A program made the translations under genes and the position numbers. A stretch of DNA of 58,744 nucleotides. Origin: UBA2965 sp036526135. Lineage in GTDB: Bacteria > Pseudomonadota > Gammaproteobacteria > Pseudomonadales > Azotimanducaceae. The notes under the pieces are model-generated. The model was not told the origin of the DNA and made no database searches. It worked only from the letters and a program-made list of their open reading frames with translations. How positions within the stretch are numbered: position 1 is the stretch's first letter; each line of letters begins with the position of its first letter. Positions 1 to 8,053 of the stretch are shown piece after piece. The stretch covers positions 1-58,744 of the forward strand of contig DATCZA010000079.1 of assembly GCA_036526135.1 (NCBI GenBank), written 5' to 3'.

Positions 1-1
1 A

Positions 2-1123
2 GAGTCTCAGCTGGCGCTGCGCTACGAAAACTATGGCGAGCAGACCGGTGACACGCTGGATCCGAAGGTCGCCTTCCGCTGGCAGGCGGCCGACAGCCTG
101 GTGCTGCGCGCGTCCGCCGGTACCTCTTTCCGCGGCCCGTCCCTGGTGCAGAAATTCGGCACCGGAACAGGCTTGGAGTTCATCTTGCCGCCGCCGCCCG
201 AAGTCGTCGCGGCTAACGTGCCGGGACAGACATTCGGCAGCGGTGTGTTCGCCCGACTGCCCACGTATGGCAACCCGGGGCTGCAGCCCGAGGAGTCGGT
301 GAACTTCAATATTGGCGTGATCTGGTCGCCCAATGAAAATCTGAGCATCTCGCTGGACTACTTCAACTACGACTACGAGGACGTGATCGTGCCTGATGAC
401 TTCCGGGGTCTGGCCAACGACTGCCAGATCAACTGGGGTCTTGCAGGTCGCCCGGTGCCCCAGAATGTCGATGGCAGCTTCAACGCTGATTATCTTGCTG
501 TCGAGGCCTGCAACTTCCTGGATCTGGACGGGGATCCGGGCACACCAGACATTTTCCTGGATACTCAGGGCAACCCGCTCACCGTCCAGCGCAGCTACGT
601 GAACGGAACGGACGTGGAGAATTCCGGGCTCGACATCCTGGCCCGTTATACCATTCCCACCGACGTCGGCACCTTCGGCGCGACCCTCGACTTTGCGTGG
701 TTCATCGACTACAAGATCAATCGGGCCGTCACACCATTTGATACACGCCTGGATCCGGGCGAGAAAGTGGATCTGGTGGGCGTGAGTGAAAACGTTCTCG
801 TCGGCCGGCCGCTGCCCGAGTTCAAGGGTACGCTGTTGCTCGACTACAGCAACCAGCAGCACTACGCGACGGCGCTCATTCATTACGTAAGCGACGTCAC
901 TGAACCCAACTCGTTCCCGCCGAACCTGAAGGTGAAGGACCACGCCACGGTGGACCTTGCCTATACCTACTCGTTCCTGAAGGCTAATCTGTCGCTGACG
1001 GTGGGCGCGGTAAACATATTCGACGAGGATCCGCCCACGGCGTCTGGTTTCAACTCGTTCGAGTCCACCATCCACGATCCCCGTGGGAGGCTTTGGTACT
1101 TCAGGGCAAGGTACGGCCTCTGA
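2..1123 (+). CDS. TonB-dependent outer-membrane receptor, C-terminal part (5' end outside window)
   Basis: The open frame runs from the first complete codon of the window, so this is the C-terminal ~373 residues of a larger protein. The sequence is a string of amphipathic beta strands rich in Tyr, Asn and Asp, as in the 22-strand barrel of TonB-dependent receptors. It includes the usual stretch in which long extracellular loops alternate with short turns (for example NENLSISLDYFNYDYEDVIV) and a late strand reading TVGAVNIFDEDPP. The final strand ends WYFRARYGL, without the classical terminal Phe. The plug domain and TonB box lie upstream and cannot be seen. The substrate is unknown; the sialate O-acetylesterase-like gene downstream makes a carbohydrate possible but unproven. 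A rho-independent terminator follows directly. Confidence 0.9.
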   Translation, partial: ESQLALRYENYGEQTGDTLDPKVAFRWQAADSLVLRASAGTSFRGPSLVQKFGTGTGLEFILPPPPEVVAANVPGQTFGSGVFARLPTYGNPGLQPEESVNFNIGVIWSPNENLSISLDYFNYDYEDVIVPDDFRGLANDCQINWGLAGRPVPQNVDGSFNADYLAVEACNFLDLDGDPGTPDIFLDTQGNPLTVQRSYVNGTDVENSGLDILARYTIPTDVGTFGATLDFAWFIDYKINRAVTPFDTRLDPGEKVDLVGVSENVLVGRPLPEFKGTLLLDYSNQQHYATALIHYVSDVTEPNSFPPNLKVKDHATVDLAYTYSFLKANLSLTVGAVNIFDEDPPTASGFNSFESTIHDPRGRLWYFRARYGL

Positions 1124-1149
1124 TCTGGAGGCTAGCCGCAACTGAAGAG

Positions 1150-1175
1150 AGAGGGCGTCCCGCGCCCTCTTTTTT
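1150..1175 (+). terminator. Rho-independent terminator of the TonB receptor gene
   Basis: A perfect 7-bp GC-rich stem, GAGGGCG (1151-1157) with CGCCCTC (1163-1169), closes a five-base loop. A run of T residues to 1175 follows immediately. It lies 27 bases after the receptor stop codon, on the same strand. Confidence 0.85.
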
Positions 1176-1352
1176 GTTGGTCATTGAGTTCGAGCGTGCG
1201 GGATTCGCGCAGAGATTGAACAGCACGACATGGTCTCGGTTAGATAACGATTTCACCCGGCGAATGAACGGCCTCGGCGGCCTTCGGCCCATTCTGGCGG
1301 CAACATGAAGTGCTGCCGGCTTCACTCACCCCCTACTTCGGTGGAGGCTTTC

Positions 1353-1400
1353 ATGTCCTCGTGTTGGTGGGAATGCCGGAAGAAGCCCGCGTATTTATAG
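1353..1400 (+). CDS. Candidate 15-residue small ORF or leader peptide
   Basis: An ATG sits five bases after GGTGGAGG, one of the strongest Shine-Dalgarno matches in the window. It opens a 15-codon frame, MSSCWWECRKKPAYL, that ends in TAG 59 bases before the acetylesterase start. The peptide has two adjacent Trp and two Cys residues, an unusual composition that could suit a leader peptide. No family is recognised, and a short frame like this can arise by chance, so this is only a candidate. Confidence 0.2.
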   Translation: MSSCWWECRKKPAYL

Positions 1401-1459
1401 ACAATAAAAATGCGTAAGTGTACTGTCGGTGAATCGCGCAGTGGAGGCGTAACACAGCC

Positions 1460-3457
1460 ATGAATCGAATCCCCCTGGCGGGATTATTGGTCGCCCTGGC
1501 GATAGGCCCAGCCTCGGCACCGGCCGAGGTGAGCATGCCGAGCCTCTTCAGTGACCACGCGGTGCTGCAGCGCGATATGCCGGTGCCGGTTTGGGGCACT
1601 TCGGCTCCAGGCGCCAAGATCGAGATTCTCTGGGACGACGACGAAAACCCTGTGGCCACGACCGTTGCCGATGCAAGCGGTGTCTGGCAAGCGTCCATCG
1701 GCCCTCTGCAAGGCGACCTCGAGTACCACAGCCTGACTGTACTGGAGAACGAATTCCCGAGCGTCACAATCAACAACGTTCGTGTGGGCGAGGTGTGGCT
1801 GGGTAGCGGTCAGTCCAACATGAACCGCCCGCTTTCCGGCGACGGTGAGGCGGGCCTCGGTCTCGCGGACGCACCGCACCTCAACCTCTCTTTCTTCAAC
1901 GTGGCCTCCGGCACGCCGTCCAACGCCCTCTGGGAGCCGTCCAACGGTGCCACCGCAGAGAGCATGTCGGCGGTGCTCTTCTGGTTCGGGAGACGCTTGG
2001 AGCGGGCGTTGGCTTCGGACCCGGAGCTGGTGGGCCTGCCGATCGGCCTCATTCATTCTTCCGTCGGTGCTACGGCGATTGAGCGCTGGTCCACGGTGGC
2101 AGGGAGTGGCGGCCTGTATCAGGAGCAGATTCAGCCTCTCCAGCCCTACGCCATTCGAGGCGTTCTCTGGTACCAAGGGGAGTGGGACGCCCGCGGCGCT
2201 CAGGACTCGAGTAAATACTATTGGCAGCTTCCGGCCCTGATCGAGGAGTGGCGGGCGGACTGGGGCCAGGGCAATTTCCCCTTCTACGTGGTGCAGATGC
2301 CCCGCATGGGAATCAACTCCATCCATGTCATCCGGGACGCGGAGTTGCAGACTGCCCTCGTGGGGCTGGACGTGGAGATGACCGTGAACGTCGACTGGCA
2401 TGAGGTTGACGTCCATCCCTCGGAATACCGGACCTTCGGGGAGCGCCTGGCGAACATCGCCCTACGGAACGTCCACGGCCAGGATGTCGTTGCCTTCGGC
2501 CCCGTCGCCGACCCGACGTTGTCCGAAGTGGTTGCGGACGTGTTGTACGTTGGCTTCCGGCACGTCGAGCAAGGCCTTGCCACGAGCGACAGCCGAGCTC
2601 CGGCGGAATGGGAAATCGCAGGCGCTGACGGGAACTATAAAGCGGCAGAGGCGGTGCTAACCGGGGACGGCCGGGTGACGCTTTCCCATCCAGAGGTCCC
2701 GGTCCCAGTCTTCGCCCGCTATGCCTATGCCACCGCCCCGGCCAACCCCAACCTCCAGAACTCGGCGGGATTGCCAGCCTCTCCCATCCGGGAGCTAGAG
2801 GTGGCGTCCTCTCCCGACCTGGATCCGCCCACGCCCGCGAACATGGATTGGGAGATCCCGCCCCATGCTACCGGGCCTACCTCCATTGCCATGACCGCGG
2901 TGCCGGCCAGTGATCCAAGCGGGGTCGAGTACAATTTCACTTGTGTGATCCCGGGCCTCGGGTGCATCGACAGTGGCTGGCAGGACTCACGACAGCACGA
3001 GAATTCGGGCTTGCTTCCGGCGACAGAGTACGATTTCCAGGTGACCGCTCGGGACAAGAGCCCAGCCCGGAACGAGACCCAACCCTCAGGGATTGCCAGC
3101 GCGACGACCGAACACGACCCGCCGCTCTGCGAACCCGCCGAGTCGTTTCACGTGGCCGCCATCTCGGTGTTCACCGTGAAGGCAGACCGAGGGGCAAAAC
3201 GCGCCCAGGCCCAGGTTGTGATTGAGAACGACTGCGGCCAGCCAGTTGAAAATGCGGATGTCAGAGCGATCTTTTCCGGCGATTACAACGAAGAGCAGAC
3301 CACGCCGACCAACAGTGCCGGCCTTGCCGCCTTTCAGAGCACCGACAGCGTGAAGGGTGGCGTCTCCTTCATGTTCTGTGTCATCGACGTGGTAGTAGGT
3401 CCCGACGCCCCGAGCTACTCGCCAGACGACAACGTAGCGACCTGCGCGACCTTCTGA
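1460..3457 (+). CDS. Secreted sialate O-acetylesterase-like SGNH hydrolase with C-terminal FN3/Ig-like modules
   Basis: The 665-residue protein begins with a signal peptide (hydrophobic to about residue 22, ASA/PAE region). The SASA/DUF303 esterase fold follows: a beta-sandwich opener (SLFSDHAVLQRDMPVPVWG), the nucleophile motif GSGQSNM near residues 116-122, and a downstream D-V-H-P motif near residue 317 that supplies the catalytic Asp/His of this family. The family removes acetyl groups from sialic acids or plant and algal polysaccharides. After about residue 455 there is a fibronectin-III-like module (PATEYDFQVTARD) and a final Ig-like module with a Cys pair. These tails are unusual for the family and suggest surface or polymer binding. 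The start follows GTGGAGG. The natural substrate is unknown. Confidence 0.85.
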   Translation: MNRIPLAGLLVALAIGPASAPAEVSMPSLFSDHAVLQRDMPVPVWGTSAPGAKIEILWDDDENPVATTVADASGVWQASIGPLQGDLEYHSLTVLENEFPSVTINNVRVGEVWLGSGQSNMNRPLSGDGEAGLGLADAPHLNLSFFNVASGTPSNALWEPSNGATAESMSAVLFWFGRRLERALASDPELVGLPIGLIHSSVGATAIERWSTVAGSGGLYQEQIQPLQPYAIRGVLWYQGEWDARGAQDSSKYYWQLPALIEEWRADWGQGNFPFYVVQMPRMGINSIHVIRDAELQTALVGLDVEMTVNVDWHEVDVHPSEYRTFGERLANIALRNVHGQDVVAFGPVADPTLSEVVADVLYVGFRHVEQGLATSDSRAPAEWEIAGADGNYKAAEAVLTGDGRVTLSHPEVPVPVFARYAYATAPANPNLQNSAGLPASPIRELEVASSPDLDPPTPANMDWEIPPHATGPTSIAMTAVPASDPSGVEYNFTCVIPGLGCIDSGWQDSRQHENSGLLPATEYDFQVTARDKSPARNETQPSGIASATTEHDPPLCEPAESFHVAAISVFTVKADRGAKRAQAQVVIENDCGQPVENADVRAIFSGDYNEEQTTPTNSAGLAAFQSTDSVKGGVSFMFCVIDVVVGPDAPSYSPDDNVATCATF

Positions 3458-3489
3458 GAGTGGGTGCCCGTAGGAGCATCGCTGGTTGG

Positions 3490-3790
3490 TTTCAGATGTT
3501 TTGGCTTGCGGTGCCGGTAGTCGATGACCCGAGTCACTTTGTCGCCGTTCGAGATTGCAGTGTTTGCGCCAGCGCTCGATGGGGATCTGCGCTGGGTGCG
3601 GATCGCCAGACACTGACGGCTCTTCTCGGCTGTTTCTGGGGAACCTTCAGCCCCTCTCAACGCCAGATCCGCTCCACCCGCTGGTGGTTCATCGTCCAGC
3701 CCTGCTGGTTCAAGAGCGCCGTGATACGGCGGTAACCGTACCATCCGTATTCCGCGGCCAGATGCACAAACGCCCGGGACAGGCCCAGTG
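3490..3790 (-). pseudogene. IS3-family transposase (orfB) remnant with internal deletion
   Basis: On the minus strand from about 3767 the frame reads HLAAEYGWYGYRRITALLNQ, continues through WTMNHQRVERIWR, and meets a TGA stop at 3659-3657. The same frame goes on as EGLKVPQKQPRR. This is the conserved N-terminal part of IS3-family OrfB, where the stop replaces the usual Arg. From 3580 another frame gives IERWRKHC and GHRLPAPQAK, which matches the extreme C-terminus of the same transposase. The intervening DDE catalytic core (roughly 150 residues) is missing, so the copy is dead. No terminal inverted repeats were found. The rest of the 3458-3916 gap holds nothing recognisable. Confidence 0.8.
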
Positions 3791-3916
3791 TCGACGATCG
3801 CAGAACCGCTGCGGAAAGTGGGTGGGTCATTCAGTTGGAGCCCTCGGGATCGATGTCGATGAGATCAGCGAAATAGTGGCACAATTGAACAGCGAGGCGT
3901 TATGGGGAGAGAGGAA

Positions 3917-5233
3917 ATGCTGACCGCGGCGCAGAACGAGGTGCTGACGTTGACCGGCCCCGATACGGATATGGGACGGGTATTTCGCGCCTACTGGCAA
4001 CCGGTGCTTTTATCCAGGGAAATCGAGGCGGAAGGCGCGCCGAAACGGGTGAAGATACTCGGTGAGGAGTTTGTCGCATTTCGTAACGGTCGCGGCGAGG
4101 TGGGTGTGGTCGAGCCCAATTGTCCACATCGTGGCGCGCATCTCTTCTTCGGGCGCAACGAACTTGAAGGCCTGCGTTGCGTCTATCACGGCTGGCAGTT
4201 CGACGTGAGCGGCCGGTGCGTCGACGTACCGACCGCGGACGCCAAGGTTGCAGAAAGCATCAAACCAAGGGCCGCGCTGCGGGCGCTATCGGTCAAGGAA
4301 TCCTGTGGCATCGTCTGGGTGCACTTCGGTGGCGGCGGCGGGGACGTCCCGCAGTTCGATTTCATGGGCTTGCCCGAAGCGAATTATTTCGTGTCGAAGA
4401 AGCTGCAAGAGTGCAACTGGGCACAGGCTGCCGAGGGCGGCATCGACACGGCCCACTTCTCGTATCTGCATGCCAACATCGAAGGCGGCGAACGCGCCGG
4501 TTTGATGCCGTCCACGGGTGCCAACGAGCCGCCTGAGCTCGGCCGCTACCGGTGGATGATCGAGGATTCAAGGCCTCGCTTCACCGTGCTCGAGCATGAA
4601 GCGGGCCTGGTCATGTGTGCTGCCCGCAAAGCGGACGACGATCAGCTCTATTGGCGTCTCACGCAGTTCATGATGCCCAACCATTCCATGGCACCCAACA
4701 GCTTTCCGGGGGACAATCATGTCGGCAACACCTGGGTTCCAATCGACGACCGCTCCTGTTGGATCTATTGCTACGCCTACAACCCGGAGCGTCCGCTGAG
4801 CGATCGGGAGCGGCACGCATTCGCGTCTGGGTTCGGTATTTTCTCCGAGGTGGACGATGAGTTCGTGCCGGTGCGCAACCGCGGCAACGACTACCTGATC
4901 GACCGGAATCTGCAGCGATACGGCAGTTTCACCGGCATCACCGGCATATCCGAGCAGGACGCCGCCATCGCCGACAGCCAGGGATTGATTGCCGACCGCA
5001 CCCGTGAGCTTCTGGGTCAAACCGACCTGGGCGTGGTTCGATTCCGCCAACTGATGTTCGAGGCGGTCGACGCGGTGCGACAGGGGCGGCCGCCACGCGG
5101 CGCGGAATCTCCGGGAGCGTATCGAGTGCGCTCCGGTGACGCCATGTCGGCAAAGCCTGCGAACGCGCTGGAAGTTGTGCAAGAAAGATTCGGCGACCTC
5201 GGCGGCGTCAACCTTTCGGTGGTCGGGGACTGA
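3917..5233 (+). CDS. Rieske 2Fe-2S aromatic ring-hydroxylating oxygenase, large subunit
   Basis: The N-terminal Rieske domain shows CPHRGAH near residue 68 and CVYHGW near residue 87, the C-x-H...C-x2-H cluster ligands. The catalytic domain has GGIDTAHFSYLH near residue 175, the D-x2-H-x4-H arrangement that holds the mononuclear iron. The overall type resembles phthalate 4,5-dioxygenase or aromatic O-demethylase alpha subunits, so the substrate is probably an aromatic acid or ether, but which one is unknown. No reductase or ferredoxin gene is adjacent. I chose the ATG at 3917, preceded by GGAGAGAGGAA, over the in-frame ATG at 3902, which lies within that ribosome-binding sequence. The gene is isolated beside an IS remnant, which suggests gain by transfer. 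Confidence 0.85.
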   Translation: MLTAAQNEVLTLTGPDTDMGRVFRAYWQPVLLSREIEAEGAPKRVKILGEEFVAFRNGRGEVGVVEPNCPHRGAHLFFGRNELEGLRCVYHGWQFDVSGRCVDVPTADAKVAESIKPRAALRALSVKESCGIVWVHFGGGGGDVPQFDFMGLPEANYFVSKKLQECNWAQAAEGGIDTAHFSYLHANIEGGERAGLMPSTGANEPPELGRYRWMIEDSRPRFTVLEHEAGLVMCAARKADDDQLYWRLTQFMMPNHSMAPNSFPGDNHVGNTWVPIDDRSCWIYCYAYNPERPLSDRERHAFASGFGIFSEVDDEFVPVRNRGNDYLIDRNLQRYGSFTGITGISEQDAAIADSQGLIADRTRELLGQTDLGVVRFRQLMFEAVDAVRQGRPPRGAESPGAYRVRSGDAMSAKPANALEVVQERFGDLGGVNLSVVGD

Positions 5234-5608
5234 AGGACGCAGGCCAGATCCATCTGGGTACCACGCAGCAGGTTCGATCATGCAATCATGAGTCGAGCGT
5301 CATATGGGGTCGCCCGCAATCGAGATCTGGGATCTGTAGTGAATCCCCACCACGCTCGAACACGCAGCCGTCGCAGGACGGCGGGAGTCTCGGGCGGTTC
5401 TGGCTCGCGAAGACGATGCCCGTTAGGCGAATTGGCTACCGAATTGGCGTCCGCGGCGTATCCTCAGGTGCGCATGCTGGAACTGGAGCCGCGAAGGCCC
5501 CGTCATTGCCAAGCTGGCGCATGCTTGGCAACGACGTTGTAGGCGCGGCCGACGCCTTCGACACCGTAGGTTGGACAGCAAGGCTCTGCCATGGCGTCCC
5601 CCTCTGGG
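5234..5608. other. Intergenic region between Rieske oxygenase and cysE
   Basis: A 375-base gap between the convergent oxygenase and cysE genes. Apart from a 29-codon candidate ORF on the minus strand just after cysE (listed separately), six-frame reading shows no recognisable protein, RNA gene or terminator. The remaining frames are short and have no similarity I can name. Confidence 0.5.
5503..5592 (-). CDS. Candidate 29-residue small protein downstream of cysE
   Basis: Sixteen bases after the cysE stop, on the same strand, AGAGGGGG lies just upstream of an ATG that opens a 29-codon frame. It starts MAEPCCPTYG and ends VVAKHAPAWQ before TGA. A very good ribosome-binding site, close spacing to cysE and an adjacent Cys-Cys pair make a co-translated small protein plausible, perhaps linked to cysteine or thiol physiology. 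That link is inference from position only. No family is recognised. Confidence 0.3.
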   Translation of the reverse strand: MAEPCCPTYGVEGVGRAYNVVAKHAPAWQ

Positions 5609-6460
5609 TCAGACGAGTCGCTGGTCCATGTCCAGAGCCGGCACGGTGCCCTCGTCGGTCTGGCCGACGATGCGGGCTGGGACGCCGGCTACGGTCACGT
5701 GAGGCGGCACGTTCTCGAGCACCACGCTGCCTGCCCCGACCTTGGCTCCTTCACCCACCTCGATATTGCCGATCACCTTGCATCCGGCGGCAAGCAGGAC
5801 GCCGCGCCTGATCTTCGGGTGCCGGTCCCCGCTGACCTTTCCTGATCCGCCGAGGGTGACGGCATGCAATATGGAGACGTCGTCCTCCACCACGGCGGTC
5901 TCGCCGACCACGATTCCCGTGGCGTGATCGAGCATCACGCCACAGCCGATGCGTGCTGCAGGGTGGAAGTCGACGCCGAGCGTCACGCTGATCTGATTCT
6001 GAAAGAACTGTGCCAGCGTCCGGCGCCCCTGAAGCCAGAGCCAGTGAGCGATGCGGTGAGCCTGCAGGGCATGAAAGCCCTTGAAGAAGAGAAACGGTGT
6101 AGACAGATCGGTGCAGGCTGGATCTCTGGCGTACGTCGCCAGTATGTCGATCTCTGCTGACCGCAGGATCGCAGGGTCGTCTGCCATGGCCTCCTGTATG
6201 ACATCCCGAATCAGCATGGTCGGAAGCATGGGATTGTCGAGCTTGCTAGCGAGCCGGAAGCTGAGGGCGGAGCCGAAGCTTTCGTGATTCAGGATCGTCG
6301 CGTGGAAGTAGCTGCCGAGTATGGGTTCCTCGGCCGCTTTCGAGTGAGCTTCGCCGCGCATCAGAGTCCACAGGTCGTCCAGCTCGCCGGCTCCGTGCGC
6401 CGACTGGCTTAAAGCCTCGGTGAGGACCTGAGAGTAACGTTGATCCAGTGCGCTGGTCAT
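5609..6460 (-). CDS. cysE: Serine O-acetyltransferase
   Basis: Catalyses acetyl transfer from acetyl-CoA to L-serine, giving O-acetylserine, the committed step of cysteine synthesis in the cytoplasm. At 283 residues it has the size of the CysE type. It has the helical N-terminal domain (ARDPACTDLSTPFLFFKGFHA) followed by the left-handed beta-helix of hexapeptide repeats, with HPAARIGCGVMLDHATGIVVG and HAVTLGGSG containing the catalytic His residues, and the closing VPARIVG. The start is the first ATG, with nadK divergent 98 bases away. The C-terminal tail after PARIVG is short. Feedback inhibition by cysteine is typical of the family but cannot be judged here. Confidence 0.95.
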   Translation of the reverse strand: MTSALDQRYSQVLTEALSQSAHGAGELDDLWTLMRGEAHSKAAEEPILGSYFHATILNHESFGSALSFRLASKLDNPMLPTMLIRDVIQEAMADDPAILRSAEIDILATYARDPACTDLSTPFLFFKGFHALQAHRIAHWLWLQGRRTLAQFFQNQISVTLGVDFHPAARIGCGVMLDHATGIVVGETAVVEDDVSILHAVTLGGSGKVSGDRHPKIRRGVLLAAGCKVIGNIEVGEGAKVGAGSVVLENVPPHVTVAGVPARIVGQTDEGTVPALDMDQRLV

Positions 6461-6558
6461 GATGACCGTTCAGACTATGTATTCATGACGGTATTGCAAG
6501 CATTGTCGGCAACCGGCGGCGTGTGTAGTGTCGGGGTTTTCCTTCACTCTGGACTGTC

Positions 6559-7446
6559 ATGACCGGTTCTTTCGAGACTGTCGGCCTGATCGGTCGTTCG
6601 GGCAAACCCCGCATACGCGACAGTCTTCGTGCCGTCATCGACTGCATGGAGGCCAACGGTAGGCGCGTTCTGCTCGAATCGGACACTGCGCGGAGAATGG
6701 GAAAGAAACTGCGCCACGAGCAGGTGTCCCGTCAGGCTCTGGGAGAAAACTGTGACCTCATCATCGTGGTCGGGGGCGACGGAAGCCTCCTCGGGGTGGG
6801 CAGGGATCTAGCCCACGCTCGTGTTCCCGTGCTGGGCGTGAACCGTGGTGGCCTGGGTTTTCTGGCCGACGTGTCTCCGGATCAGATCGCTGAGAAGCTG
6901 GCCGAGGTCCTCAAAGGCGACTACGTGATCGAAGATCACTTTCTCCTCAACGCCCGCATCGTCCGGGCTGGCGAGACGCTCGGCCATTCGCCCGCCCTCA
7001 ACGATGTGGTCGTCCACATGGGTGGTATGGCCCGCATGATGGAGTTCTCGCTCTGGGTGGACGGCGAGTTTGTCTACGATCAACGCTCCGACGGGCTCAT
7101 CGTCGCATCCCCGACGGGCTCGACGGCCTACGCGCTTTCCGCCGGTGGTCCCATCATGCATCCGAACCTTGACGCCATCGTGGTGGTTCCCATGTTTCCA
7201 CACACGCTGACGTCTCGACCCCTGGTGGTGACGGGAGAGTCGGAGATCAAGATCCTCGCGGCCGAAGATGCGGAGGTCACCTGCGATTCACAGGTGGATT
7301 TCGCGCTGCGCTCCGGCGACGAGGTATGCATATCGAAGTTCGACCACCCTCTGCGGCTGGTCTACACCCTGGGCCACAGCTTCTACGAGTCCTGTCGCAG
7401 CAAGCTGGACTGGGCGACCCGACTGGGCGGCCGGAACAACGACTGA
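6559..7446 (+). CDS. nadK: NAD kinase
   Basis: Phosphorylates NAD+ to NADP+ with ATP or polyphosphate in the cytoplasm. The 295-residue protein shows the diagnostic VVGGDGSLL motif near residue 72, GVNRGGLGFLAD just after it, the NDVV substrate-binding segment near residue 148, and DGLIVASPTGSTAYALSAGG near residue 180. Length and motif order are normal for the PpnK family. It is divergent from cysE and convergent with the MocA-like gene, 13 bases away. The 98-base region upstream probably holds its promoter, but no convincing hexamers stand out. Confidence 0.96.
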   Translation: MTGSFETVGLIGRSGKPRIRDSLRAVIDCMEANGRRVLLESDTARRMGKKLRHEQVSRQALGENCDLIIVVGGDGSLLGVGRDLAHARVPVLGVNRGGLGFLADVSPDQIAEKLAEVLKGDYVIEDHFLLNARIVRAGETLGHSPALNDVVVHMGGMARMMEFSLWVDGEFVYDQRSDGLIVASPTGSTAYALSAGGPIMHPNLDAIVVVPMFPHTLTSRPLVVTGESEIKILAAEDAEVTCDSQVDFALRSGDEVCISKFDHPLRLVYTLGHSFYESCRSKLDWATRLGGRNND

Positions 7447-7459
7447 ACCGCCCGGCTGA

Positions 7460-8047
7460 TCAGTCCCCGGCGAGATCGGCCGGAGTGTCCACGTCCTGCA
7501 GCACGCCGGGGTCGTCGACCTCTAAGGGAACCAGATCACTGGCTGACGTCTTCACCACTTCGCGGGCGCCTTCGTCGCCGGTGAGCGCTTCAAGCGCGCT
7601 GAAGTGCCGGCGGCCGAACCCGACCGGATGACCTTTGTGGCCTTCGTGAAACGGCTGAACGATGGCGTCGTGCCCTGCCTCGGACATGGCGCGGCCCAAG
7701 GCCGCCAGGGTCTGTGGCTGGACGAAGGGCATGTCGCCGAGAGCCACGAAGGCGAAATCCCATCCCCTGGCTGCGCGGATTCCGGCCGCAAGGGAATGAC
7801 CCATGCCAAGACGCGCAGCCTGCGCGTGGACGATGGTCACGGTCTGCGGATCGAACTGCCGTCGCAACTCTTCGGCAAGGGCGCGGTCCGCGGGCCCGAG
7901 AACCACTATTATCTCGGCGAATGCTCTGGCGTATTTGGCTATCGTGGCGCCGAGCAGCGAGCGGCCATCGGGCAATGAATGCGTTCTCTTGTCGGAGCCG
8001 AAGCGGCTGGCGGAACCCGCGGCCAGCAGCACCACACCACCGCGCAC
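7460..8047 (-). CDS. MobA/MocA-like molybdenum cofactor nucleotidyltransferase
   Basis: The 195-residue protein has the NTP-transferase opening LLAAGSASRFGSDKR, the MobA-type signature with a G-x-x-x-R-x-G-x-x-K arrangement, and a later ALGDMPFVQP segment carrying the metal-binding Asp. MocA enzymes attach CMP to molybdopterin to form the MCD cofactor of xanthine dehydrogenase-type and form-I CO dehydrogenase-type enzymes. The gene follows xdhC after six bases on the same strand, supporting a joint role in Mo-hydroxylase maturation. The start codon is GTG at 8047. The hydroxylase it serves is not in the window. MobA (GMP transfer) is less likely given the xdhC partner. Confidence 0.8.
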   Translation of the reverse strand: MRGGVVLLAAGSASRFGSDKRTHSLPDGRSLLGATIAKYARAFAEIIVVLGPADRALAEELRRQFDPQTVTIVHAQAARLGMGHSLAAGIRAARGWDFAFVALGDMPFVQPQTLAALGRAMSEAGHDAIVQPFHEGHKGHPVGFGRRHFSALEALTGDEGAREVVKTSASDLVPLEVDDPGVLQDVDTPADLAGD

Positions 8048-8053
8048 GTCGAT

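Larger units (their letters stand above)
1124..1459. other. Intergenic region between TonB receptor and acetylesterase
   Basis: This 336-base gap begins with the terminator of the receptor gene. It then holds about 170 bases with no recognisable gene, a 15-codon open frame behind a strong Shine-Dalgarno-like sequence (listed separately), and an AT-rich tract at about 1391-1415 that could hold the promoter of the downstream gene. I could not fit convincing -35/-10 hexamers. Confidence 0.5.

Noticed and set aside
3460..3735. Plus-strand 91-codon frame after the acetylesterase
   Set aside because: The bases are explained by the minus-strand IS3 transposase remnant, and the plus-strand product has no recognisable feature.
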